Origin: Flavobacterium branchiarum | Lineage (GTDB): Bacteria > Bacteroidota > Bacteroidia > Flavobacteriales > Flavobacteriaceae | Reading direction: 5' to 3' | DNA length: 64,000 nucleotides | Assembly (NCBI RefSeq): GCF_030409845.1 | Contig: NZ_JAUFQQ010000003.1 | Span: 1,736,001-1,800,000 of the forward strand | Shown here: piece after piece, positions 45,302-53,341 of the stretch | How positions within the stretch are numbered: the stretch's first letter is position 1 | Layout of the letters: the number at the start of each line of letters is the position of its first letter | Made by a program: the position numbers and the translations under genes | Notes under the pieces: generated by a model | The model's database searches: none | What the model was told of the DNA's origin: nothing | What the model saw: only the letters and a program-made list of their open reading frames with translations

Positions 45302-45773
45302 AAGCAAGGGCAGAATGACTGCCGCTCAAAGCGATTATAAAAAATCACAGGCGAAAGATTTGTTTGTAAAAGGTTTTTCGTTGACTAATATTTCTGAAAT
45401 TTTGGGAGTTGGTGTCAAAACTTTATCGAATTGGCGCGAGCTTCATTATTGGGAAAATGAAAAAGAACTTTTTGCCATACGTCCGAGCGAAATAAAAAAA
45501 CTAATACTTCAGTATGTAATTGACATTAAAGAAGGGAGACAACCAAAACACAAAGCCGATGATTTAGCTAAAATTTCAGCCGCTTGGGATCGAATGGATG
45601 ACGACCGTAAAAAGGCTGTACATACAATGGAAAGCTTTGACGGCTTTAGCCAATTCATGGTTGTACAAGCAGGTAACAACACAGGCAAAAAACGTGATGA
45701 AATTTTAGAATTGTTGCAGACTATCCGTGTGTATTTTGATAAATATGTAAATGAATTAATAAGCAATGACTAA
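45285..45773 (+). CDS. Terminase small subunit
   Basis: 162 residues. N-terminal helix-turn-helix (SQAKDLFVKGFSLTNISEILGVGVKTL), typical of DNA-recognising small terminases, and a helical oligomerisation remainder. Overlaps the previous gene by 17 bp and the large terminase by 8 bp. Confidence 0.78.
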   Translation: MDTTSKSKGRMTAAQSDYKKSQAKDLFVKGFSLTNISEILGVGVKTLSNWRELHYWENEKELFAIRPSEIKKLILQYVIDIKEGRQPKHKADDLAKISAAWDRMDDDRKKAVHTMESFDGFSQFMVVQAGNNTGKKRDEILELLQTIRVYFDKYVNELISND

Positions 45774-47322
45774 AACGGAACTCAAACAAGCTCTTGAAAA
45801 ATACAACTTGGAATCGAAAAGAATCCAGTTGCTTTCGAGTGCATCTTTATTTAAAGAAACCACAGCCGAACAGGAAGCGAGAATCAAACGACTTTTAAAG
45901 CCCGAAAACTATTTAGAGTTTTTTGAGTATTACTACGGCGTGAATTCACTTTTAGCCTTAGCGGATGCGCCTTGTGCAAAATTCCATTTAACCAGTTATT
46001 TAGAACTGTTTAAAAACCCTTTAATCAAGCAACAAAGACGCTGGTTTCGAGGTGCTGCAAAGTCTATTCATACCAACGTAGGGAATCTTTGCCATCTCAA
46101 AGAAAACAACGAGGTTAATTTTGGTTTAATCATTGGTCGCACGCTTGATGCGGGCAAGCTATTACTTTCCGATGTTCAAATGCATCTTGAAAGTAACGAG
46201 CGATATATTAAGGATTTTGGAATGCAAATGCAGTATGGTTCTTGGGCAGACGGACAGTTTGAAACCAACGACAAAAAAATGTTTAAAGCATTGGGATTGA
46301 ACCAACCTTTTAGAGGTTTGCGTAACGGGGCTTGGCGTCCTGACTTTGCCTCAATGGACGATTTAGAAGACCGAAAACAAGCTAAAAACATTGATCTAAC
46401 CAAAGAGAATGTTCAGAAGCTCACGGGCGATTTAGGTAAGGCTGGGCAAAAAGGAAGGTTCCGTCAAGTAATGGCAAATAACTACATCGTGAAAAACGGA
46501 ATTGTTGACGGCTATGCAGAAAAAAACAAGAAGTCGCCAAACCTTAAAATTAGTACTGTTAACTTATGCGATGATAAATTCAAACCAAGCTGGCCAGAAC
46601 GATATACCGTTCAAGAATGTAAGGACATTGTAAACGATACGGATTACCACACTAGCCAACGTGAGGACTTTAACAATCCTGTAGAAGAGGGAAAACGTAT
46701 TAAAGCAGAATGGATTCGATACAAAAAAACACACGGTAATCAAATCTTTGAGGGACTCATTGAGTTTTGGGATTTATCATATAAAGATACTGGAGACTTT
46801 AAAGCAGGTGGAATCCTATCTATTGAAAAAGGTAGAGCGCACGTTTTGGAAATATTCAACCGTCAGGTCAGTTTATCCGAGGCAATGAACCAACATTATG
46901 AATGGCAAAGAAAGTACAACGGTAAAGGAATGTCTATCATCTCATACTATGATGCCACAGCGGCGCAATCTGTAGTATATGAGCCTGAATGGCTTGTGGC
47001 TTGTGAAGAAAATAACGCCGTTGGAATCCCAATTCCAGACCACGCATCAGGGGATAAACACGACAAAATTGACGCTACTTTGACTAATACATTTCAACGT
47101 GGTTTAATCACTTTTGATGAAAAGTTAAAAGATACCGAGGACATGGATAAGGCGGTGGAACACATTGTAGCCTTTGAAAAAGGATGTAAAACACCTGATG
47201 ATATTTTGGATGTTTTAGAACAATGTGTTCGAAAAGGGAGACTATTATTTGGCTACTCCCAAAAAGAAGAGAGTAACCAAAAACCCGTAATCGGACAACG
47301 CAAAAAAACTCGTAGAGTATGA
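45766..47322 (+). CDS. Terminase large subunit
   Basis: 518 residues. N-terminal ATPase (RGAAKSIHT as a deviant Walker A, LIIGRT, MDDLEDRK as Walker B) and C-terminal RNase H-like nuclease with aspartates in IEFWDLSYKDTGDFK, SYYDATAAQ and GDKHDKIDATLT. Drives headful packaging; Mu gp28 counterpart. Confidence 0.85.
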   Translation: MTKTELKQALEKYNLESKRIQLLSSASLFKETTAEQEARIKRLLKPENYLEFFEYYYGVNSLLALADAPCAKFHLTSYLELFKNPLIKQQRRWFRGAAKSIHTNVGNLCHLKENNEVNFGLIIGRTLDAGKLLLSDVQMHLESNERYIKDFGMQMQYGSWADGQFETNDKKMFKALGLNQPFRGLRNGAWRPDFASMDDLEDRKQAKNIDLTKENVQKLTGDLGKAGQKGRFRQVMANNYIVKNGIVDGYAEKNKKSPNLKISTVNLCDDKFKPSWPERYTVQECKDIVNDTDYHTSQREDFNNPVEEGKRIKAEWIRYKKTHGNQIFEGLIEFWDLSYKDTGDFKAGGILSIEKGRAHVLEIFNRQVSLSEAMNQHYEWQRKYNGKGMSIISYYDATAAQSVVYEPEWLVACEENNAVGIPIPDHASGDKHDKIDATLTNTFQRGLITFDEKLKDTEDMDKAVEHIVAFEKGCKTPDDILDVLEQCVRKGRLLFGYSQKEESNQKPVIGQRKKTRRV

Positions 47323-47804
47323 CACCTAGAAAAGAACTATTCATAAAAACTAAAGAGGCCCTTTCAGAATTACTCATTTTGGAGTTGGTCGATTTGCAAC
47401 GCAAACAGTTTAGCATGCCCAAAGAAAACTATCCGAGTTATTTTACTGCAGCTTTAATCGAAATCAAAGCCATAACGTGGCAAACGATGGTAGAACAAAA
47501 ACAGGAAGGAAAAGCGACCGTCGATGTGACTTTTTATTGCAAAGACGGTTGGATGGATCAACACAACGGAACTGCTGACCCCGAACACGGATTGATTGAG
47601 GTGGATGTTATTGATAACATTGTCGAACAACTCCAAGGATTAAGAGGCGATTCATTTAAGCAATTGGATTTGACCAATGAGGAAAGCGTTGACGATGCCT
47701 TTGAAATGATGAGTTACAAGCTCTCGTTTTCAACTGTCATCTACCGCCGAATTAATCCCCGTTTTAGCAGTAGAAAAATAAGCATTCAACCAACAACACT
47801 ATAA
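47319..47804 (+). CDS. Putative neck/head-tail joining protein
   Basis: 161 residues, soluble. Position after terminase and before the gp36-like gene suggests a head-tail connector. Not recognised by motif. Overlaps the terminase stop by 4 bp. Confidence 0.55.
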   Translation: MTPRKELFIKTKEALSELLILELVDLQRKQFSMPKENYPSYFTAALIEIKAITWQTMVEQKQEGKATVDVTFYCKDGWMDQHNGTADPEHGLIEVDVIDNIVEQLQGLRGDSFKQLDLTNEESVDDAFEMMSYKLSFSTVIYRRINPRFSSRKISIQPTTL

Positions 47805-47805
47805 T

Positions 47806-48237
47806 ATGTTTTTAGAAAAAACCGAATTAAAGACCGTTGGTCTTGAAGAAATCATCAATAAAATTATTAATAACGATGACACAATTGTAGAAGAAATAAT
47901 CGCCGAAAGTATCGACGTAATGAGTGGATATTTATTCCAGTATTTTGATACGGTAGCCATCTTTGAAGCTTCGGGCGCAAACCGCAATCTTACGGTATTG
48001 AAACACCTCAAAGGCATTGTACTTTTTGAAATTTATACTCGTAGAACCAAGCAGTTAAACGATGTTGCCAAATTACGCTACGATGAGGCGATGTTATGGC
48101 TCGAAAAGGTCTCAAAAGGAACTATAAAACCCAATTTACCTCCAAAGCTCATAGATACTAATGGCGACGGAACTCCCGACAGCGAAGTGCCATTTATGAA
48201 ATTGGGCAGTCGGAAAAATTACCCTAATGGCTGGTAG
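47806..48237 (+). CDS. Gp36-like (DUF1320) head completion protein
   Basis: 143 residues. Helical, with LTVLKHLKGIVLFEIYTRR and a C-terminal Pro-rich tail. This is the pattern of Mu gp36/DUF1320 proteins. Its stop overlaps the next start by 11 bp. Confidence 0.75.
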   Translation: MFLEKTELKTVGLEEIINKIINNDDTIVEEIIAESIDVMSGYLFQYFDTVAIFEASGANRNLTVLKHLKGIVLFEIYTRRTKQLNDVAKLRYDEAMLWLEKVSKGTIKPNLPPKLIDTNGDGTPDSEVPFMKLGSRKNYPNGW

Positions 48238-48724
48238 TTTATCCGACTTGCAAAAACTACTTATCCGAGCCTCAAAAGAGATTCCCGATAAAGCATTGCG
48301 AGTTATTGGAGTAGAAGGAAAGAAGTTTATAGAAAAGAATTTTCGAGACCAAAGCTTTACCGATACTACCTCCGAAAAATGGAAAGATCGTAAAACGACA
48401 GATAAAAATGGTCTTGACAGCACACGCTACAGAACCAACCGAGTAGGACGTTCAGGAAGCTTAAACCGATACGGTAGCAGAATAGCCGATCGTGCCATAT
48501 TGGTGGGTTTTAATACAGGAGGTGACAAGTTAAAAAACTCCTTTAAATATAGTGTGAGCAAAGGCAGTAATACGGTAGTTTTTAGAACTTATAAACCGTA
48601 TGCGAAAAGGCATAACGAAGGACTTGACGGAATGTCGAAACGTAAATTTATCGGTAAATCAGAGTATTTAAACCGACAAATTGCGGACAAAATAAAAAGA
48701 GAATTAGATTTAACACTACGATAA
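48227..48724 (+). CDS. Virion morphogenesis protein (Mu gpG/P2 S-like)
   Basis: 165 residues. The sequence LSDLQKLLIRASKEIPDKALRV, WKDRKTTDKNG and the basic LILVGFNTGG region match Phage_tail_S/gpG-type tail completion or head morphogenesis proteins. Confidence 0.75.
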   Translation: MAGSLSDLQKLLIRASKEIPDKALRVIGVEGKKFIEKNFRDQSFTDTTSEKWKDRKTTDKNGLDSTRYRTNRVGRSGSLNRYGSRIADRAILVGFNTGGDKLKNSFKYSVSKGSNTVVFRTYKPYAKRHNEGLDGMSKRKFIGKSEYLNRQIADKIKRELDLTLR

Positions 48725-48726
48725 AA

Positions 48727-49989
48727 ATGAGTTCAAAATATAGAAACATAGCCAATACAAAAAGGCAAGTGAGCAAGGTCAATCTTTCAGGAAATGCCAT
48801 AAGCAAAAAAGTAAGCTTGTCAAATGTTGATTCAAGTAACATCTCTAAAATAACGGATTTGATGGTCGATGTTATCCGCCGTCAACGTAGATTGTGGCGT
48901 AAAGAGATTAACGATTGGCAAGCGGCTAGATATGCTTATTATCAATCCGAAATACCTCGTTTCTTTCCGATGCAAGAAGTCTATGACGATATCATGTTAG
49001 ATGGACATTTGACCGCCGTAACCGAAGACAGAACGCTAAGAACCATTAACGAAGATTACATCTTTTCGATTGACGGAATCAAAGATGATAAATTAACGGC
49101 TTTTATTGAAGATCAGGAATGGTTTGATTATGTTTTAGATGAAGCCCATAAAACAACCTTTAAAGGCGAAGGTTTCCTTTGGATAAAAGACTTTGAAAAA
49201 GGGAACATCAAAGAGGTCGAAATGATTGATCGTGGTTTGTTGGTACCAGGACAAAAAATACTATTGTACGACATCAATGGAACGAAAGGTTTGGACGTTT
49301 CTGAAGTAGACGACATTTTGCTTTATGCTAAGTTTTACAGCAATATTGGAATATTAGAAAAGGCGGCAGTTTACACCATACTTAAACGCCACTCGTGGGG
49401 TTCTTGGGATGAGTTCGAAGAATTATTTGGTGTTCCGATTCGTATTGCCAAAGTAGCCAGTCAAAGCGAAACTGTAAAAAACGAAGTTGCAGGATGGTTG
49501 GAAGAAATGGGAAGCGCGCCTTATGGAGTTTTTCCAGTAGGTACGGAAATCGATATTAAAGAAAATAGTAAGGCGGATGCTTTTAATGTTTTTTACCAAA
49601 AAATACAGGCGTTAGACAAAGAGCTTTCTAAACTGATTTTACACCAAACAATGACAACCGAAAATGGAGCGAGCAAAGCCCAAGGAACGGTACACGAAAA
49701 TACTTTGGAAGAGGTCATCAAAAGCGATAAAAAGAAAATGCTTTCTTTCCTAAACAAACGCTTAGTTCCCTCTATGCGCAAGCTCGGTTATGCTATTCCA
49801 GATAATGCCAAAATTACTATTGAAAAAACCAAAGACCCCGAAAAGCAAATTAAAATTGATAGCCATTTAATGAGTAACGGTTATATTTTAAAACAGCAAT
49901 ATGTTGAGGAAGTTTATGGAGTAGAAATTGAAAGTATGCCGTCAGGTCAAACGCCACCAACATACCCCGACAATGCAAAAAAGCCCTAA
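48727..49989 (+). CDS. Portal protein (DUF935, Mu gp29-like)
   Basis: 420 residues with the DUF935 pattern: QMPRFFP-like start, DGHLTAVTEDRTLRTINEDY, WLEEMGSAPYGVFPVGTEIDI and LSKLILHQTMTTE. Ends GCA AAA AAG CCC TAA, which places the slippery heptamer A AAA AAG (49977-49983) in the zero frame two codons before the stop. Slippage would extend it into MuF (product ~851 residues). Confidence 0.88.
   Translation: MSSKYRNIANTKRQVSKVNLSGNAISKKVSLSNVDSSNISKITDLMVDVIRRQRRLWRKEINDWQAARYAYYQSEIPRFFPMQEVYDDIMLDGHLTAVTEDRTLRTINEDYIFSIDGIKDDKLTAFIEDQEWFDYVLDEAHKTTFKGEGFLWIKDFEKGNIKEVEMIDRGLLVPGQKILLYDINGTKGLDVSEVDDILLYAKFYSNIGILEKAAVYTILKRHSWGSWDEFEELFGVPIRIAKVASQSETVKNEVAGWLEEMGSAPYGVFPVGTEIDIKENSKADAFNVFYQKIQALDKELSKLILHQTMTTENGASKAQGTVHENTLEEVIKSDKKKMLSFLNKRLVPSMRKLGYAIPDNAKITIEKTKDPEKQIKIDSHLMSNGYILKQQYVEEVYGVEIESMPSGQTPPTYPDNAKKP
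49977..49983 (+). promoter_or_regulatory. Programmed -1 frameshift site (A_AAA_AAG)
   Basis: dnaX-type heptamer in the correct phase at the end of the portal gene. Downstream, the -1 frame is open from 49932 to 51281. AAGCCC at 49981-49986 could pair with GGGCTT at 50076-50081, a weak stimulator candidate. Confidence 0.75.
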
Positions 49990-51281
49990 GCCTGCTTAAA
50001 CTATACTATCGTTCTAAATGTTATGAAACGGAACATGATTCCGCAATACTTGATAAACAAGACGATGTTTTAAGCGGGCTTATCGAAAGCTATTTTAGAC
50101 AATTATATGACGACAGGAATGTTTCTGACGAAAACAAGCAAGCTCTTTGGGAATATTACAATTCTCATTTAAGCAAAGCATTTAATTCGGGTTATAGTGC
50201 CGATTCTGAGTTTTATGATGCCGATTTAGCACAATCCTTAAAAAGTGATATTGCGCAATTTTCGGCTTTCAAAGAAACGAGTTTCAGAACACAATTAGAG
50301 TCCGCACTTACCGACGATGGAAAAGTTGTGTCGTGGTCGGATTTCAAAAAGAAAGCGACTGAGTTAAATGTGGATTACAACCAACGTTGGTTAAAAACCG
50401 AATATCATCATACGGTTGCAACGGCAAACAGCGTGGCAAATTGGAAAGGTTTTGAAGCCGATGCGGACTTATATCCAAACCTAAAATACAACGCCGTAAA
50501 TGATGCCCGAACTCGTGAAAAACATCGTGCCTTAGATGGATTGATTTTGCCAATGAATCACCCGTTTTGGAAAACCCATAATGTACCATTAGATTGGGGT
50601 TGTCGTTGTGGCTTGGAGCAAACAGACGAAGAGCCAAGCAAAGTAATTCCCGAACTGGATATAAAAGGAGCATTTAGAAATAATGCCGCTTTGAGTGGAA
50701 AAGTGTTTGGAGAAATGCCGTATGAGGGAGGAATGAACGCCACCCAAATTATAGAGTCAAAAACCAATGCTAAAAAGTTTGTAGCTAACAAAGTATTGCA
50801 ATCGGATAGAAAAGACCAATTTAAAACGGTATTTAAAAGTAAAAAAGGAGCTGTTTTAGAACACCAACTAATTACCAAAAGCGACGATTACAAAGATATT
50901 TTAGGAGTTGCCAAAGCCTATGCACAAAAAGGAAAAATTGCCGAAATGTTACCCGAAATTTCAGAACGTGAAAAAACAATTCGAAGTGTTGTTTTTCCAA
51001 ATTTACAGTCCAAAACATCTAATCCCGATTTGAAAATTGGAAATCAATATTTTGATATCAAAAGACCTTCAGCTATTAAAAACATTTTAGGGAATGCCAA
51101 TAAAGCTTCAAAGCAGGGAGCAATAGTAGTAATTAGCGATAGTCGATTAGATAAACCTTTGACGGATGCAATTATCCAGGAGCGAGCAAAAGACATTTTT
51201 AAGAATAAAAATTACAATTACGATTCAGTTGTATTTTATAGGAATGGAGAGCTAATTATATTAAATCGAACAGGCGTTTAG
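49983..51281 (+). CDS. MuF-like head morphogenesis protein with CdiA-type nuclease C-terminus (reached by -1 frameshift)
   Basis: 432 codons without ATG, GTG or TTG until a GTG at 50328, which is already inside the domain, so translation by frameshift from portal is proposed. MuF core: ADADLYPNLKYNAVNDARTREKHRALDG and HNVPLDWGCRCG (the conserved H...CxC part). The last ~140 residues leave MuF: NPDLKIGNQYFDIKRPSA...NANKASKQGAIVVISD resembles CdiA C-terminal tRNase PD-(D/E)xK domains (D...D-x-K). MuF proteins enter the host with DNA in related phages. No immunity gene is evident beside it. Confidence 0.78.
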   Translation, partial: ALSLLKLYYRSKCYETEHDSAILDKQDDVLSGLIESYFRQLYDDRNVSDENKQALWEYYNSHLSKAFNSGYSADSEFYDADLAQSLKSDIAQFSAFKETSFRTQLESALTDDGKVVSWSDFKKKATELNVDYNQRWLKTEYHHTVATANSVANWKGFEADADLYPNLKYNAVNDARTREKHRALDGLILPMNHPFWKTHNVPLDWGCRCGLEQTDEEPSKVIPELDIKGAFRNNAALSGKVFGEMPYEGGMNATQIIESKTNAKKFVANKVLQSDRKDQFKTVFKSKKGAVLEHQLITKSDDYKDILGVAKAYAQKGKIAEMLPEISEREKTIRSVVFPNLQSKTSNPDLKIGNQYFDIKRPSAIKNILGNANKASKQGAIVVISDSRLDKPLTDAIIQERAKDIFKNKNYNYDSVVFYRNGELIILNRTGV

Positions 51282-51300
51282 TATTACTACTAAACGCCTG
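51271..51300. terminator. 13-bp perfect hairpin overlapping the MuF stop
   Basis: CAGGCGTTTAGTA-TTAC-TACTAAACGCCTG; the arms include the TAG stop. No U-tract follows, so termination, pausing or RNA protection are all possible. The sequence to 51369 shows no gene. Confidence 0.6.
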
Positions 51301-51369
51301 AGCTTTGCCCGACCCGCAAGCCTGACTTTGCAAATATACTAACTTTTTTAAATACTATTTAAAAAGAGT

Positions 51370-51588
51370 TTAAAGTAATTGTAATTGAATGTTTTGAGGT
51401 GGTGGAGTATTGCCGTAGATTCCTTCGTGTTTTATGATCGCCTCAACAGTTCGGTTGGCTAAAAACATTTTGTTAGCGACTTCTTCAATAACAGCATCAA
51501 TGCGCCACTTCTTGTTCTTTTCGAGAAGCTCGTAGAACATTTTGCGCACCTGAGTGTTTCTGTTATTAAATCGTTCTTGTTTTGTCAT
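51370..51588 (-). CDS. Small hypothetical phage protein (72 aa)
   Basis: Basic, helical: MTKQERFNNRNTQVRKMFYELLEKN...ANKMFLANRTVEAIIKHEG, which looks like a helix-turn-helix regulator in the late/early junction. Possible late-gene activator of Mor/C type, but no family match can be claimed. A palindrome covers its start codon. Confidence 0.6.
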   Translation of the reverse strand: MTKQERFNNRNTQVRKMFYELLEKNKKWRIDAVIEEVANKMFLANRTVEAIIKHEGIYGNTPPPQNIQLQLL

Positions 51589-51597
51589 GTGACAAAA
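51580..51597. promoter_or_regulatory. 18-bp palindrome over the 72-aa gene start
   Basis: TTTTGTCATGTGACAAAA, perfect, with the start codon in its centre. Candidate autoregulatory operator or translational hairpin. Confidence 0.5.
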
Positions 51598-51611
51598 ATA
51601 TAAAATGTTTT

Positions 51612-51652
51612 AACAAAAAAAAAACCCAGTTTTTAGCCGGGCTTTTTGTTGG
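51612..51652. terminator. Terminator downstream of phage lipoprotein
   Basis: AAACCCAG...CCGGGCTTT hairpin flanked by A9 and T5; works for the minus-strand lipoprotein gene. Confidence 0.6.
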
Positions 51653-51654
51653 AA

Positions 51655-52026
51655 TTATTTTTGTTTTTGGGATTGTTCTAAAAGCCAAACGGCATCTGTA
51701 TTTAACTTTGTTTCGGGTGACATTTTGTAGTAGCCATATTGTGGTTTATTTGCTAAAACGGTCTGAGCAAATTTAGTAAAATTAAAGGCTTCATCTTTAA
51801 AAACTGACAAGTCAATAGATTTGTCGTAGATAAAGAAATGGCTTGTTTGCGTTGGATTTGCCCACTTATTTACATAAGCTTCGACATCTTGCTTAGTTGT
51901 ACCATCTTCGTACTGAGCAATCCAGTACCAAGCTCCATTGAACTCAAAAGAGGCAACGTCTTGAACTTTGTTTGAGCTACAAGATACTAGTGTAAAGAGT
52001 GAGAATAGGAATAGTATTTTTTTCAT
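51655..52026 (-). CDS. Phage-encoded lipoprotein (moron candidate)
   Basis: 123 residues: lipoprotein signal MKKILFLFSLFTLVSC, then a small domain with several aromatic residues (FNGAWYWIAQYEDG, THFFIYDKSIDL). Own terminator, and position between late and early modules, suggest a lysogeny-expressed 'moron', e.g. superinfection exclusion at the envelope. Function inferred only. Confidence 0.65.
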   Translation of the reverse strand: MKKILFLFSLFTLVSCSSNKVQDVASFEFNGAWYWIAQYEDGTTKQDVEAYVNKWANPTQTSHFFIYDKSIDLSVFKDEAFNFTKFAQTVLANKPQYGYYKMSPETKLNTDAVWLLEQSQKQK

Positions 52027-52054
52027 TATTTAATATTTTTATAATTCAAATGTA

Positions 52055-52210
52055 TTAATAAAAGCAGATGCATGCCAAAAGAAAAATAAGAATTACGCCA
52101 ATGATTTCAATTTTCATAATTATTTTATTAGTTTGCCTGTCTATCTCAGCTAGTTTTTGTTTTAATCTCAAGTTTTCTCGATCATAAATTTGTTGGTATC
52201 TATCAGTCAT
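52055..52210 (-). CDS. Small coiled-coil membrane protein (51 aa)
   Basis: MTDRYQQIYDRENLRLKQKL starts a charged helix (to about 30), then one transmembrane helix MKIEIIGVILIFLLACICF. C-terminal anchoring leaves the helix cytoplasmic. Co-oriented with the lipoprotein gene; could be a partner in exclusion or a lysis regulator. Confidence 0.5.
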   Translation of the reverse strand: MTDRYQQIYDRENLRLKQKLAEIDRQTNKIIMKIEIIGVILIFLLACICFY

Positions 52211-52325
52211 AGTTTAAAGGTAACAAGGTTTCTTTTTGGTTTTTTACGGATTTCCATAGTCATGATATTAATTTTTTAGCTTACATTTGGTGCTGTCAAC
52301 GCTAAGAAAGTGCGTTAGTGTTTTT

Positions 52326-52408
52326 CTAGGATTGGCGTAACGGTAGCCGCGCTTGTTTACCAAACTTGTGTCTTTGGACGTGTGGGTTCGAATCCCATAT
52401 CCCCCACT
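52326..52408 (+). tRNA. Degenerate tRNA-like sequence
   Basis: Canonical T-arm GTGGG-TTCGAAT-CCCAT (52382-52398), a D-arm with ACGGTA (GGC/GCC stem, 52354-52368 region) and a long variable region. The acceptor stem has only GGAT/ATCC, with three mismatched terminal pairs, and the anticodon stem has only 3 of 5 pairs. No encoded CCA in place. Probably a decayed or non-standard tRNA; not called as a functional isoacceptor. A GCAA-loop hairpin follows at 52409-52428. Confidence 0.35.
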
Positions 52409-52428
52409 AGGGGCTTGCAAAAGCCCCT
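52409..52428. terminator. Hairpin with GCAA tetraloop
   Basis: AGGGGCTT-GCAA-AAGCCCCT. Lies between the tRNA-like sequence and the stop of the minus-strand gene at 52441; no T-run. Confidence 0.5.
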
Positions 52429-52440
52429 TACCATTAGGGT

Positions 52441-52944
52441 TTAATACTTCTTATCTGTCCAATGAATTAATTTCATCTTTAAAAAATTATCGGGTGTAGC
52501 TTTTATTTGGGGATAGAAGTAATCAAAAAAATCTTCCCAAGTGTCAAAGCCATCATTTTGTGCAAATTCAAGCCTTTCAGAAAATACAAACAATTCTTTG
52601 TCATCAACTGATATTTGAATAACGTCATTGCTCCTATAGCTCATATAAACGTCTTGTACACTCACCACTTTCATAACTGGAGCAAAACGAAACATATCTT
52701 TTTGACGAACATTAATAAAAAAATCAATCTTCATTCCTGATTTCCAACGGTCGTTTTTGTCCTCACGAATGGTGTGGAGTTTTGGACGAAGTAATGGGAA
52801 CATTACATAATCGAAATCCTTGTTACAATGTTGAGAATTGAACGGCACTGAATCTTTAAAAAATGGCAATCTTAAAGCTTGATGTATTCGTTCTACAAAA
52901 CAAGTAGGCTTATTATTTATCTTTGTGCTGAATCCAAGTATCAT
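52441..52944 (-). CDS. ASCH-like domain phage protein
   Basis: 167 residues. RPKLHTIREDKNDRWKSGMKIDFFINVRQK and the later DGFDTWEDFFDYFYP segment match the pattern of ASCH/PUA-like proteins found in Bacteroidota phages, which bind RNA or modified nucleotides. First gene (downstream-most) of the early leftward operon. Confidence 0.65.
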   Translation of the reverse strand: MILGFSTKINNKPTCFVERIHQALRLPFFKDSVPFNSQHCNKDFDYVMFPLLRPKLHTIREDKNDRWKSGMKIDFFINVRQKDMFRFAPVMKVVSVQDVYMSYRSNDVIQISVDDKELFVFSERLEFAQNDGFDTWEDFFDYFYPQIKATPDNFLKMKLIHWTDKKY

Positions 52945-53078
52945 TTTCTTTTCTTTTTTTTAGGAGTTAAGTGAGCCATTTTGTTTCTTTTCTTTTGCCA
53001 TTTCAATTTTGCCTCTTTAGCTACTTTTTGAAAAAAATTAGCCTCTCTTTCTAATTCTACTAGATTTTTATCTTTCAT
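52941..53078 (-). CDS. Very small basic phage protein (45 aa)
   Basis: MKDKNLVELEREANFFQKV...KWQKKRNKMAHLTPKKKKRK: helical, Lys-rich C-terminus. Start overlaps the stop of the gene at 53075 and its TGA overlaps the next ATG (ATGA), indicating translational coupling on both sides. Confidence 0.55.
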   Translation of the reverse strand: MKDKNLVELEREANFFQKVAKEAKLKWQKKRNKMAHLTPKKKKRK

Positions 53079-53341
53079 TTTTCTATTTTGATTAAGTTTT
53101 GTTTATGTTCTGATTGATTGCATCTAGGACAATCATAAGGCTCAACGAATATGCTAATATGCCCTCCTGTATTAATTGCTGTGACGATACATTCTTTTTC
53201 AGTATGCCTCACTTTATACTTTGCTCCAATTTCAATTTTTTGCTTTTCATATTTTTTTAAGTCTTCCCAATTTTCGAATGGGTGACAATAGCATCCATAA
53301 TAACCAATGGGTTTAACTTTTTCGTCTTTAATACTCATCAT
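53075..53341 (-). CDS. Hypothetical phage protein with CxC...CxxC motif
   Basis: 88 residues; cysteines and histidine in GYYGCYCHPFE and YDCPRCNQSEH could bind zinc. Middle part beta-rich (CIVTAINTGGHISIFVE). Overlaps its upstream neighbour by 14 bp. Confidence 0.6.
   Translation of the reverse strand: MMSIKDEKVKPIGYYGCYCHPFENWEDLKKYEKQKIEIGAKYKVRHTEKECIVTAINTGGHISIFVEPYDCPRCNQSEHKQNLIKIEK

Noticed and set aside
50328..51281. MuF translated from the GTG at 50328 as a separate protein
   Set aside because: The GTG is inside the domain; coding sequence extends 115 codons further upstream without a start, in the -1 frame of portal.
52326..52408. Functional suppressor tRNA reading UAA (one anticodon register gives UUA)
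   Set aside because: Stem pairing is poor in every register, and the phage ends many genes with TAA, so general suppression is implausible.
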